DNA of 64,000 nucleotides from Luteibacter sp. Sphag1AF (lineage in GTDB: Bacteria; Pseudomonadota; Gammaproteobacteria; Xanthomonadales; Rhodanobacteraceae). The stretch covers positions 124,001-188,000 of the forward strand of contig NZ_JACHYH010000004.1 of NCBI RefSeq assembly GCF_014192715.1, read 5' to 3'. The stretch's first letter is position 1; each line of letters begins with the position of its first letter. Below the pieces are notes generated by a model that searched no databases, was not told the DNA's origin, and saw nothing but the letters and a program-made list of their open reading frames with translations. The position numbers and the translations under genes are program-made. Of the stretch, positions 9,457 to 18,460 are shown one piece after another.

Positions 9457-10833
9457 ATGACCGATTTCAGCCAGCTCGCCCTCAAACCCGCCCTTCTCTC
9501 TGCCGTGGAGGCGCTGGGCTACCCCGGCATGACGCCCATCCAGGCCGCCAGCCTGCCCCCGATTCTTGAGGGCAAGGACGTGATTGCCCAGGCGCAGACA
9601 GGCAGCGGCAAGACGGCAGCGTTCGCTCTGGGCCTCCTTCAGCACCTCAAGGTGGAGACCATCCGCTTGCAGGCACTGGTGCTGTGCCCCACGCGTGAAC
9701 TGGCCGATCAGGTCAGCAAGTCGATCCGCAAGCTGGCCGTGAACATCCCGAACGTGAAGCTGCTCACGCTGTGCGGCGGCATGCCGCTGGGACCGCAGCT
9801 GGCATCGCTGGAACACGATCCGCACATCGTCGTCGGCACGCCAGGCCGCGTGCAGGAGCACCTGAAGCGCAACAGCCTGCACGGCGGCGGCATCAACGTG
9901 CTGGTGCTGGACGAAGCCGACCGCATGCTGGACATGGGCTTCGAGGAAGCGATCAACGACATCGTGTCGCGCATCTCCAAACACCATCAGACGCTGCTGT
10001 TCTCGGCCACCTATCCGGACGAAATCCGCGCCGTCAGCGGTCGCGTGCAGAACAACCCGGTCACGGTCACCATCGACACGCCGCATGGCGAAGCCACCAT
10101 CGAGCAGCGCCTGGTTGAGGTGGAAGTGAGTCAGAAGATCGACACGCTCTCGCAGATCATCACGCACGAACGCCCGGAAGCCGCGCTCGTCTTCTGCAAC
10201 ATGCGCAAGGACACCGAGACGCTGGCCGCCGAACTGGATCGCCGTGGCTTCTCCGCGCTTGCCCTGCATGGCGACCTTGAACAGCGCGACCGCGACGAGG
10301 TGCTGGTGCGCTTCGCCAATCGCAGCTGCTCGATCCTGATCGCAACGGATGTGGCCGCACGCGGCCTGGATATCGCCGAACTGCCGCTGGTCGTCAGTTA
10401 CGACGTGGCGCACGATGCCGACACGCATACCCATCGCGTTGGCCGCACCGGCCGTGCAGGCAACACCGGCCTGGCCATCACGCTGGCCGGCTCGCGCGAG
10501 CTTCCGAAGATCCGCGCCATCGAAGAGAAACAGGGCGCGCCGCTCAAGCGATATCCCGCCAGGCCCCTGGTGGGCGCACGCAAAGTGCTGAACCTCGCGC
10601 CGATGAAGACGGTAGTGATTGATGCGGGCCGCAAGGACAAGCTGCGTCCCGGCGACATTCTGGGCGCCCTGACCGGCGATGCGGGTCTGGATGCAAAGGA
10701 CATCGGCAAGATCGACGTCTTCGCCACCCGTGCCTATGTAGCCATCCGCCGGGACCTTGCCAACAAGGCGCTGGAGCGTCTGCGTGCAGGCAAGATCAAG
10801 GGCCGCAACTTCCGTGTGCGGCCCCTGGGTTAA
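9457..10833 (+). CDS. dbpA: ATP-dependent RNA helicase DbpA
   Basis: DEAD-box helicase which in E. coli is targeted to hairpin 92 of 23S rRNA and helps assemble the large subunit. Of 458 residues, the N-terminal part has the Q motif, AQTGSGKT at 46-53 (motif I), LVLDEADRM near 150 (motif II) and SAT (motif III). The second RecA domain has ARGLDIAELP and HRVGRTGRAG. The last 75 residues match the DbpA-type RNA-binding domain. I use the ATG at 9457 because the protein then opens like E. coli DbpA; an in-frame GTG lies at 9451. The neighbouring rluF product acts on the same 23S domain. Confidence 0.95.
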   Translation: MTDFSQLALKPALLSAVEALGYPGMTPIQAASLPPILEGKDVIAQAQTGSGKTAAFALGLLQHLKVETIRLQALVLCPTRELADQVSKSIRKLAVNIPNVKLLTLCGGMPLGPQLASLEHDPHIVVGTPGRVQEHLKRNSLHGGGINVLVLDEADRMLDMGFEEAINDIVSRISKHHQTLLFSATYPDEIRAVSGRVQNNPVTVTIDTPHGEATIEQRLVEVEVSQKIDTLSQIITHERPEAALVFCNMRKDTETLAAELDRRGFSALALHGDLEQRDRDEVLVRFANRSCSILIATDVAARGLDIAELPLVVSYDVAHDADTHTHRVGRTGRAGNTGLAITLAGSRELPKIRAIEEKQGAPLKRYPARPLVGARKVLNLAPMKTVVIDAGRKDKLRPGDILGALTGDAGLDAKDIGKIDVFATRAYVAIRRDLANKALERLRAGKIKGRNFRVRPLG

Positions 10834-10836
10834 GCC

Positions 10837-11685
10837 TCAGCAGTCCGGATCAGGCGCCGGCGGCGGCGAACGCGGCGGGCTGTCCAGCACATCCTCCAGG
10901 TACCAGCTCGACTGTGCAGCCCGGTGCCTGCGGGTAGTCCGCCAGACGATGTTGCGCACGTCCTTGTAACGCGCATATGCCGGGGAGTCCCTCAGCAGAT
11001 ACTCGATCTGCGGTTCGGCGATGCGGGGATGAAGTTCAAGGAACTGCTCGAACGCGCCGCGGCATGAATAGCACGGCGCCTGAGTGATCCGGCCCGCAAG
11101 CACCCCACCGTCTTCCACCACGCCACTGGCAATCTCCGCGTGCAACTGGCGAAGCATTTTCAGCTCCGCGTCGCGCGCGTGGACCACGCCATCGAGCGCA
11201 TCGCCAGCCTTGATGGGCGATTGATCCTCATCAATCAGCACCACCCGTACGCTGCTGCTGGACGTACGAAACGATTCCGATGCAGGCGATAGCGGGGGTC
11301 GGTAGCCCGTAGCCGCTTCAACGAGACGTCCGAATGCTTCGTCAGGCTCTTCGCCTGACGTGCTGTAGTAAGTCCGCACGAATTTCCTGCCGTTGACCTC
11401 GTACTTGTATTCAAAGCGGCCGAACGTCGCGCTCAGAAAGCGACTGGCGAAATTGTCATACACGCCACCCACAATCAGCGTGGGCGAACCCGGTGCCTCC
11501 AGACGCAACCAGGCGTCAATGCTGAATGCGAAACGGGAGAACGTGTCGATCATCTCCTCGACCACGCCGCTTTCCGCATCGTCTACCGGCACATACTCCG
11601 GCGTGCCTGCAAATGCGGGGCTTGCAAGGCAAGCGGTGAGCAACCACGCATATATCCGATGCCTCTTGGCGCCATGCCGTGCCAT
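10837..11685 (-). CDS. Secreted protein with a toxin-type deaminase-like C-terminal domain
   Basis: Protein of 282 residues of unknown role. The N-terminus has a signal peptide (WLLTACLASPAFAG). Around residues 172-176 it has DAELK, followed 31 residues on by PCYSC and then AFEQF and HPRI. The [DH]xE...PCxxC spacing and the 'EQF..xxP' tail match the zinc-binding signature of deaminase-fold domains seen at the ends of bacterial polymorphic toxins. That assignment is from memory of the family, not a search. The ATG at 11685 overlaps the upstream stop (TGATG), so the genes are translationally coupled; a start 7 codons upstream is possible but less likely. The C-terminus is proline-rich. No catalytic activity is shown. 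Confidence 0.7.
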   Translation of the reverse strand: MARHGAKRHRIYAWLLTACLASPAFAGTPEYVPVDDAESGVVEEMIDTFSRFAFSIDAWLRLEAPGSPTLIVGGVYDNFASRFLSATFGRFEYKYEVNGRKFVRTYYSTSGEEPDEAFGRLVEAATGYRPPLSPASESFRTSSSSVRVVLIDEDQSPIKAGDALDGVVHARDAELKMLRQLHAEIASGVVEDGGVLAGRITQAPCYSCRGAFEQFLELHPRIAEPQIEYLLRDSPAYARYKDVRNIVWRTTRRHRAAQSSWYLEDVLDSPPRSPPPAPDPDC

Positions 11686-12812
11686 CACAGATAGATCCTT
11701 CCGCAAGTGCGCTCTTCGGCGCGGGACGATGCCAATTCCGCCTCTTTTTCTTCAATGAGGCCGGACGAATACATTTCCTCTGCAACAAGCGGCTCCATGA
11801 ACTCAAGCAGTGCGCCCACATCCGTGAGCAGTAGCGCCGGCGCAAGAAGATTCAGGATTTTCGAGGCCGTGCTCGGGCCTTCGGCATGCAAGCGTTCGCG
11901 CATGCCGTGCGCCTGATTCCACAGTTCGCCGACGTACCACTTGTAGACCGCCCGATCCGTGGCGCCCACAAAACACAGCGGACGTTCGTCGCCAGGCTGC
12001 TGGGTACCGGCGTAGCCCAAGCGTGCGTTGCCCTGGGCATCACAGGGCCACGTGGCGAAGTAACCCTGCATGTCGCGATAGGCAGCGGCCACGCGTGCCA
12101 CGCGGAAATGTGTGGGAATTTCCCGGTCACCCCGCGATGTGGCGCGACCCACGCGCCAGCGATTCATCTCCTGGCCGATAGTCATCGACAGATATTCGCG
12201 ATCAGACTCAAGCAGTTCGTCGGAATTGCGGGTGGCGAGAAAGCGCTCCAGCACGTCAAGCCGGACTCCCATCTTCCCGTAGTCGGAAGGATCCACGCCA
12301 CGTGCCCTGTCGCGGAGAATCTGCGCTCCCACGGCGATGTTTGCAGCAACGGTGGAGTGCCGGTGACTCAGAAGGTCGATGGCCTTGTCGAAGATGTCGC
12401 GGTCCACCCCGGCTTTGCTGTAGTTCGCCGCAATGAAATCATCAGGGGCGATACGGCTGATTTCCTGTCCCGGGCGCGCCTTGGTAAAACCGCCATCCCA
12501 TTGCAGAAAAGCCAGCGCGACTTCCGGTGACATGGGGCTTCCGGCCACTGACAGATTCGAGACGGCATCGAACCACGCCACGTCGTTGGTCAGTGTGGGA
12601 GCCGCCTCCAGTTCGCTGTACGGCGATGCGGGGTCAACCAGCATCATGGCAACGAAGTCGCGGTCGTGCATGGCGATGGCACTGGCCACACCTTCGCTTT
12701 GCATTCGTGACTTGATGAGTGCCGAGGTGATGTCCGTCGGGTCCGACGCCGCCATCGCGTTCGTGGCGGCGAGGCACCCCGCCGCGAGGGCGAGGCGAAT
12801 GATCCGTTTCAT
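11685..12812 (-). CDS. Secreted protein of unknown function, partner of deaminase-like gene
   Basis: Protein of 375 residues that I do not recognise. It starts with a clear Sec signal peptide (LALAAGCLAATNAMAA). The body is mostly helical, with three spaced cysteines (WPCDAQ near 255, PLCFVG near 280, RTCGRI at the end) and a hydrophobic stretch near 320-335 (LNLLAPALLLTDVGALL) that could associate with a membrane. A GGGAG ribosome site precedes the ATG. Its stop codon overlaps the start of the deaminase-like gene by one base, so the two products probably act together. It could be an immunity factor, carrier or activator; none of these is shown. Confidence 0.65.
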   Translation of the reverse strand: MKRIIRLALAAGCLAATNAMAASDPTDITSALIKSRMQSEGVASAIAMHDRDFVAMMLVDPASPYSELEAAPTLTNDVAWFDAVSNLSVAGSPMSPEVALAFLQWDGGFTKARPGQEISRIAPDDFIAANYSKAGVDRDIFDKAIDLLSHRHSTVAANIAVGAQILRDRARGVDPSDYGKMGVRLDVLERFLATRNSDELLESDREYLSMTIGQEMNRWRVGRATSRGDREIPTHFRVARVAAAYRDMQGYFATWPCDAQGNARLGYAGTQQPGDERPLCFVGATDRAVYKWYVGELWNQAHGMRERLHAEGPSTASKILNLLAPALLLTDVGALLEFMEPLVAEEMYSSGLIEEKEAELASSRAEERTCGRIYL

Positions 12813-12836
12813 GTTTGAACTCCCATGTATGTGTCG

Positions 12837-12858
12837 GCGATTCCGTCTTTGGAATCGC
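12837..12858. promoter_or_regulatory. Inverted repeat upstream of the secreted pair
   Basis: GCGATTCC and GGAATCGC (8-base perfect arms, 6-base spacer) lie 25-46 bases before the start of the 375-residue gene. It may be an operator or a leader hairpin. Confidence 0.35.
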
Positions 12859-12995
12859 TGACATTAGAGTGGGTTCATCAAACAGCCGGGATCGGCGAAG
12901 CGACGCAATGTCTGCGGGCGAGCCTGCGTGTGCAGGCAGGAACAATGCAGGGCCCTCGCGTAGGTCTTCAGTCCTCGACGTGCGAAACGAATGAC

Positions 12996-15506
12996 TCAGG
13001 TTCCGCGAGGCTTCGCCCGGTGCGTGGCCGTGGCGGTCCACGGATCATCAGGCCAGGGGTGCTTGGGATAGCGCCCTTTCAGTTCCTTTTTCACTTCCGG
13101 ATACGTGCGCGTCCAGAAGCCGTGCAAGTCCTGGGTCACCTGGATGGGCCGACCGGCGGGCGACAGAAGATGCAGCATCACGGGCACGCGACCACCGGCG
13201 ACACTTGGAGTTTGGGCCAGTCCAAAAAGCTCCTGGAGCTTGACCGCGAGCACGGGCGACGCGCCCGGATCATCGTCACGCGTGCCGTATTCAAGGCGGC
13301 GGGTCATGCCACTGGGCACCGTGATGTCATCGGGTGCCTGCGCGTCCAGTTCACGACGCTGATCGTAGGTGAGCATCGACGCCAGCGCCTCGGACAGATC
13401 ACTGGCCTGCAACGCACCGAGCCGGCGCTTGCCTGCAAGGAACGGCGCGAGCCATGCTTCCAGCGTGCCAAGCAACGCCTCGTCAGACACATCCGGAAGG
13501 CCTGCTTCCGGGCGCCACAATCGCAGCGCCCCCATGCGCGCGCGCAATCGGCGGGCCGCTTCACTCCATGGCAACGCATCGACACCACGTGAGCGAATGG
13601 CCGCGAGCAATGCAGGCAGCGCATCTTCCGGCGTGATGGGCACGCTGCGCCGCTCGATCACCAGCGCATCGAATCGTCGCTCTTCAAACGCTTCGGCGAT
13701 ATCGCGTTCGTCGTCCCAGCGCAGCACGCGCTCACTCACGAGGCGCGAGGGATAGTCCGATTCAAGCAGGCCCGGGTCGAAGGGCGCGGCTGAGTAGATG
13801 AGGCTGTCGCGCGCTTCCAGTCGCAGGTCCAGCACGACGAGCCACGGCTCGCCATGCAGTGCGCTATTCTCGTGCAATCGCGCACCACGGCCATTGGCCA
13901 GCTGATAGCGCGACGCATTGCTGTCGTCGCGCCGGGCAATGCGATCCGGGAAGGCATGCGCAAGCATGTCGCCCACCGCGTGCGCATGCGGCACGCCGCT
14001 TGCGCCATTGCGCACCTGAAGTCGGCGGCGCCAGCCTGAGGCCGATTTTTCGATGGCCGCCAGCGCGCCGACATCAGCAGAACTGGACCGCGCGCCACGT
14101 GCGCCGCTGTCGCGCCACACATGCAACGCCGCCACGCGCACGCGAAAGTCATCGGTACGCCCCTGTTCGCCACGCAGTGGCGAGCGCGCCTCCATCAAGG
14201 CAAGAAGGTCCGATACCAGGGGACGCAGCGTGGCGTCCGCGCGCAGCGCGGCCGCGGCCAGTCGCGGTGACGCACCCAGGACGAGCATGTCGCGCCCCAG
14301 CGCTGTGATGCGCGCATCCTCATCCAGCGCACCAAGACGGCGCAGCAGATCGCGTGCCTGACCCAATGCACCTACAGGGGGTGCGTCCAGCCACGCCAGG
14401 TCGTCGCTACCCCACGTGGCCAGCTCCAGCGCGAGACCCGACAGCTCCGCCTGCGCGATTTCTGCCGTGCGCTGTGCCTCCAGCCTCCTGCTCTGTGCCC
14501 ACAGCCGATATGCCACGCCTTCGGCAACGCGGCCCGCACGTCCGGCGCGCTGGTCGGCGGATGCCTGCGAGATGGTCACCGTTTCAAGGCGCGTGAATCC
14601 GGATGACGGGTCGAAACGCGGCTCGCGCGCAAGGCCGCTGTCGATGACCACGCGAATGCCCGGCAGCGTCACACTGGACTCGGCCACGTTGGTGGCGAGG
14701 ATCACGCGGCGCGTGCCCGGATCGGCGGGAGCCAGCGCCAGCTGCTGCTCTGCCAGCGACAACTCGCCGTGCAGGGGCACCACTTCCACGCTTTCATGCA
14801 CGCGCTCCACGATGAGCCGCGTGCGTTCGATTTCGCGGCGTCCGGGAAGAAACACAAGAATGTCGCCGTCGTTGTCGCGCAGCGCCATCTGTACCGTGCG
14901 CGCTACATGCTGCTCCACCGTTTCCTGATGGCGCGCCGGCGGGTAGTCGATGCGCACGGGAAAACTGCGGCCCGGACTGCTGATGCGTGGCGCGTCCAGC
15001 CACGTGGCCATGCGCTCGCCATCCAGCGTGGCCGACATCACCAGCAGACGCAGGTCCGGACGAAGATTGGCCTGTACGTCCAGCGCCAGGGCAGCGCCAA
15101 GATCGCCGGCCAGATGACGCTCGTGGAATTCATCAAACACGATGGCGCCCACGCCTTCCAGCATCGGGTCGTCCTGAATCATCCGGGTGAGGATGCCCTC
15201 GGTCACCACTTCGATGCGCGTGAGTGGGCCGACCCGCGACTCAAAACGGATGCGGAAACCGACCGTCTGACCCACCTCCTCGCCCAACAGCGACGCCATG
15301 AATCCGGCGGCCGAACGGGCCGCGAGGCGACGCGGCTCCAGCATCACGATCTTGCCGCCGTCCAGCCAGGGCGCGCCGAGCAAAGCCAGCGGCACCTGCG
15401 TGGTCTTGCCCGCGCCAGGCGGCGCCTCAAGCACCAGACGCGGGTGGTCCGCCAGCGACGCCAGGATGTCCGGAATAACCGGAGTGATGGGAAAAGAAGT
15501 GCTCAT
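12996..15506 (-). CDS. hrpB: ATP-dependent helicase HrpB
   Basis: DEAH-family superfamily 2 helicase of 836 residues, typical of HrpB. Motif I is APPGAGKTTQ near residue 30, motif II is DEFHERH near 122, motif III is SATLDG near 155, and the second domain has VAESSVTLPG and QRAGRAGR. The conserved HrpB C-terminal domain ends with the VTQDLHGFW and YPKHPWPDDP segments seen in this family. In E. coli its function is poorly defined; in Xanthomonads it has been linked to mRNA processing and adherence. It lies 44 bases downstream of xpsD's neighbourhood on the same strand, separated by a hairpin. It is not the hrp type III regulator of the same name. Confidence 0.94.
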   Translation of the reverse strand: MSTSFPITPVIPDILASLADHPRLVLEAPPGAGKTTQVPLALLGAPWLDGGKIVMLEPRRLAARSAAGFMASLLGEEVGQTVGFRIRFESRVGPLTRIEVVTEGILTRMIQDDPMLEGVGAIVFDEFHERHLAGDLGAALALDVQANLRPDLRLLVMSATLDGERMATWLDAPRISSPGRSFPVRIDYPPARHQETVEQHVARTVQMALRDNDGDILVFLPGRREIERTRLIVERVHESVEVVPLHGELSLAEQQLALAPADPGTRRVILATNVAESSVTLPGIRVVIDSGLAREPRFDPSSGFTRLETVTISQASADQRAGRAGRVAEGVAYRLWAQSRRLEAQRTAEIAQAELSGLALELATWGSDDLAWLDAPPVGALGQARDLLRRLGALDEDARITALGRDMLVLGASPRLAAAALRADATLRPLVSDLLALMEARSPLRGEQGRTDDFRVRVAALHVWRDSGARGARSSSADVGALAAIEKSASGWRRRLQVRNGASGVPHAHAVGDMLAHAFPDRIARRDDSNASRYQLANGRGARLHENSALHGEPWLVVLDLRLEARDSLIYSAAPFDPGLLESDYPSRLVSERVLRWDDERDIAEAFEERRFDALVIERRSVPITPEDALPALLAAIRSRGVDALPWSEAARRLRARMGALRLWRPEAGLPDVSDEALLGTLEAWLAPFLAGKRRLGALQASDLSEALASMLTYDQRRELDAQAPDDITVPSGMTRRLEYGTRDDDPGASPVLAVKLQELFGLAQTPSVAGGRVPVMLHLLSPAGRPIQVTQDLHGFWTRTYPEVKKELKGRYPKHPWPDDPWTATATHRAKPRGT

Positions 15507-15536
15507 GGACCGGCTATGGTACGGAAAGCCGGTCCA
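15506..15536 (-). promoter_or_regulatory. Hairpin abutting the hrpB start codon
   Basis: Ten-base perfect arms (15506-15515 and 15527-15536) with an 11-base loop lie between the xpsD stop and hrpB. The 3' arm ends at the A of the hrpB ATG, so it occupies the place where a ribosome site would be. It has no T tail and could be a weak xps terminator or a translational control element. Confidence 0.4.
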
Positions 15537-15550
15537 CGTGGGCGAACGGA

Positions 15551-17722
15551 TCAGGCCTCCCGCGCAGCCTTCGGGCCATCGGCCCTGGGCGGCGCCACCG
15601 GCTCAAGCGAGCGGAAGCGCTGACGAAACTCGTCGGCTACCCGTTTGGCGTCCTCACCGTTGGCGATGACTTTCGGGGTTATCAACACGATCAGTTCGGT
15701 GCGGCCGTCCTGACGCGAGGTCTGGCCGAACAGGTTGCCGATCCACGGAATGCGACTCAGGAACGGCACGCCGGATCGCGTGCGTTCATCGCCTTCCTTG
15801 ATGAGCCCACCCAGCAGGACAGTCTGGCCACTTTGCACGGCAACCTGCGTCGCCAACTGGCGCTTTCCGATCGTGGCGTTGGCCGCATTGGGGCCCTGCT
15901 TCACATCGCTGACTTCCTGTTGGATTTGCAGGTAGACCAGACCACCCGGATTCACGCGTGGCTTCACGTTGAGGATGACGCCGGTGTCCTTGTACTCCAC
16001 CTGGCCCACCTGATTACCCGCGTTGGCGCCTGTCTGGACGAAGGTCTGCACAATGGGAATCTGATCGCCGACCTGGATGCGCGCCTTCTGATTGTTGACC
16101 ACCACCAGCGAGGGTGAAGACAGCGTGCGTGTATCGCCACTGGTCTCCAGTGCGCGCACTTTCGCCTGCACTTCGTTGTTGATGAACGAATAGAAAAAGC
16201 CACCGGTTTCCCGGGCTGGCAACGCTGCCCCCAATTGCCATTGCTGTTTGTTGCCCGGCTGCCCGCCGCCCACCAGGCCTTCGAGGAACCACTGCACGCC
16301 GAAAGCAAACTCGTTGCGCAGCGCCACCTCAAGAATGCGCGTTTCGATCTGCACCTGAAGCGGTATGGCATCAAGGCGGCGGATCACTTCCTCGATCTCG
16401 GCCCACTGCGCAGGCCGTGCGCGAACGATGAGCTGGTTGTTGGCTTCCACCGCAGTGAAGCGGACGCTGTCGCCCGATGCGTTGCTTGGAGTGGGCACGG
16501 ATGCGGCGGGTTTCTTCTCCGATGCAGCAAAGAAATCCGGATCGCTGTCGCCACCGCCCGCTGCTGCCGTCCGGGGATGGGTCGCAGGCGATTCGGATGA
16601 TTCATCCGTGTTCTGCGTCGTTGCCGCCGTGAGCCCCGGTGAAACGCGTCCGCCCTGATCCACAGGCTTCGACGCGCCGCCATACAGACCCGAAAGATAT
16701 TGGGCCATGTCGGCGACCGGAAGATTGCGCACGTCGTACACGAACAGTCGCGGCTCATTGCCTCCGCCCTGGTCAATCCGCTCGATCCACTCGTGCACTT
16801 TTTGCAGGTAGGCTTCCTGCGGGCTGATGACGACCAGCGCATTGGTTCGCTCGATCGGCATGAAGCGCATCAGTCCTGCCACCGGCGTGCCGCTCTTGTT
16901 GCCGAACAGGTTCTCCAGCGTGGGCATCAACTCTTTGACGTTGGCGCGCTGCAAATTGAAAACACCCACGGACATGCCGCGCAGCCAGTCGACATCGAAT
17001 GTTTCGATGGTGCGCTGGTAGTTTTCCAGTTCGCTGGCCGAACCGGCCATCACGAGCACGTTGCGCGACGGATCGGCCAGCAGCACGGCATCGGGCCGCG
17101 CGAAGGGTTTCACCAGCTTGTGCATTTCCACCGCGGAAATGAAGCGTAGCGGGAACAGCCGCGCCTGAAGACCATGTACCGGCTTTGCCGCACCCAGGCT
17201 GGGCGCCACGTTTCCCGCAATGGCCTCGCGCGCGGGCATCACCACGTAACGGGTGCCCTCGCGCACCAGCGCGTTGTCTGTCCACGACAGCAGGGTTTCG
17301 AGAATCGGCAACGCCTGATCCTCGGTCACGGGTTTGGATGTAGAGAACGAGATGCTTCCGGCGACGCCGGGAACGATGCTGTAGTTCTCACCGAGCAGGT
17401 CGCCGAGGATCGCCTTCACGACGGCCTCGACCGGCTGGTCTTCAAAGTTGAATGTCACCGTTTCCTTGCCGCCCACCACGGGACGGGGCTTTTTCAGAGC
17501 GGCAGGATGAATGAACTGGCCAGTGCCCCTGGCGATGACGCTTGTTGGCGGTGTCGAAGGTGATTCGATCGCGGGAGGGGCCTGCGGGCGTGGCGGGTCT
17601 TTGTCCAGGCCAGCGAGAGCTTCCCGCTGCATGGCCCCGTTGTCACGCGGTACGCCGAAATCCGCGCAGCCGGCCATGAGCGTGACAAGTGCCGCGCCTC
17701 CGATTCGCATTCCCGTATTCAT
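15551..17722 (-). CDS. xpsD: Type II secretion secretin XpsD (GspD)
   Basis: Outer-membrane secretin through which folded proteins leave the cell, 723 residues. The N-terminus has a lipobox (TLMAGCAD), so it is likely a lipoprotein like Xanthomonas XpsD. Periplasmic N0-N3 domains occupy about 90-460. A low-complexity Ser/Thr/Ala insert (about 345-405) separates two of them. The secretin core follows, with the conserved VPFLSRIPWIGNLFG segment and TELIVLITPKVI near 665-690. It is the last gene of the xps operon and starts 3 bases after xpsN. No separate pilotin gene is seen. Confidence 0.95.
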   Translation of the reverse strand: MNTGMRIGGAALVTLMAGCADFGVPRDNGAMQREALAGLDKDPPRPQAPPAIESPSTPPTSVIARGTGQFIHPAALKKPRPVVGGKETVTFNFEDQPVEAVVKAILGDLLGENYSIVPGVAGSISFSTSKPVTEDQALPILETLLSWTDNALVREGTRYVVMPAREAIAGNVAPSLGAAKPVHGLQARLFPLRFISAVEMHKLVKPFARPDAVLLADPSRNVLVMAGSASELENYQRTIETFDVDWLRGMSVGVFNLQRANVKELMPTLENLFGNKSGTPVAGLMRFMPIERTNALVVISPQEAYLQKVHEWIERIDQGGGNEPRLFVYDVRNLPVADMAQYLSGLYGGASKPVDQGGRVSPGLTAATTQNTDESSESPATHPRTAAAGGGDSDPDFFAASEKKPAASVPTPSNASGDSVRFTAVEANNQLIVRARPAQWAEIEEVIRRLDAIPLQVQIETRILEVALRNEFAFGVQWFLEGLVGGGQPGNKQQWQLGAALPARETGGFFYSFINNEVQAKVRALETSGDTRTLSSPSLVVVNNQKARIQVGDQIPIVQTFVQTGANAGNQVGQVEYKDTGVILNVKPRVNPGGLVYLQIQQEVSDVKQGPNAANATIGKRQLATQVAVQSGQTVLLGGLIKEGDERTRSGVPFLSRIPWIGNLFGQTSRQDGRTELIVLITPKVIANGEDAKRVADEFRQRFRSLEPVAPPRADGPKAAREA

Positions 17723-17725
17723 GTT

Positions 17726-18460
17726 TCACCGTACTCCTTCCTTGGCTGGATCTGCCTGCTGCTGTTGCTGCTCGGCCCTGCGCTTCTGCACAGCGGCCTT
17801 CAATGCTTCAATCCTCTGCTGTTGCAACGCCGCGTCGTCCTGACGCGGGCGGGGCAAGGCAGGACCTGTCATGCCTGGGCTGGAAACGCGCGCCACCGGC
17901 GGGGCTGCCGGCAGGATGGTCGGCGGGGGCGGAGGCGGCGAGTTCTGCCCATCGGCGCGTTTCGGCCCGTCTTTCAATGCTTCGGGCGCGCTGACTTTAA
18001 GCGTGAGCTCACGACGTTCGCCGCCGTTGTCGAATGTGGCGCTACGTGCACCCAGCGTGGCCAGCGTCCAGCGCCCTTCCAGCAGCGCGCCTTCGCGCAC
18101 GCGCACCGTGGAGTCTTTGCTGCGATCACGCAGAAGTGCGATGCGCAGGCCGGGCGTCATGATGATGCCGGTAAGTTCCAGATCGCCCAGGTTGCTGGCT
18201 TCGCCGTCGCCGTCGGCCAGTACCAGCGGCTTGCGATCGCTGGTGAACAGCGGACGCTGCCAGACCTCGGCAAAGGTGGCCAGCGGCACCGACGGCGGCA
18301 GCGCGGGCGGCCGGGCGGCCGGGGGAGCCGTGGCAGCCAGCGGCTCTTCCCAGCGGATGCCGCTGCCTGCCCCGGCCAGGATGCCGACAAAAACCAGCGC
18401 GAGTACACCCGTTACCGCTGCGAGCACGGGCGTCAGACGACGTTGCTGGGCGGCCCTCAT
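17726..18460 (-). CDS. xpsN: Type II secretion protein XpsN (GspC-like/GspN)
   Basis: Inner-membrane protein of 244 residues with one N-terminal transmembrane segment (about 10-30), a proline-rich linker and a periplasmic homology-region domain (about 60-155) with PLFTSDRKP and LGDLELTGIIMTPG. In Xanthomonas, XpsN links the XpsLM platform to the XpsD secretin and takes the place of GspC. The C-terminal third is proline- and glutamine-rich. Its ATG overlaps the xpsM stop (ATGA). The presence of this gene just before xpsD is diagnostic of xps operons. Confidence 0.88.
   Translation of the reverse strand: MRAAQQRRLTPVLAAVTGVLALVFVGILAGAGSGIRWEEPLAATAPPAARPPALPPSVPLATFAEVWQRPLFTSDRKPLVLADGDGEASNLGDLELTGIIMTPGLRIALLRDRSKDSTVRVREGALLEGRWTLATLGARSATFDNGGERRELTLKVSAPEALKDGPKRADGQNSPPPPPPTILPAAPPVARVSSPGMTGPALPRPRQDDAALQQQRIEALKAAVQKRRAEQQQQQADPAKEGVR

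Noticed and set aside
8449-10434. A 661-codon open frame antisense to rluF and dbpA
   Set aside because: High-G+C shadow of two clearly conserved genes; histidine/arginine-rich, no recognisable family.
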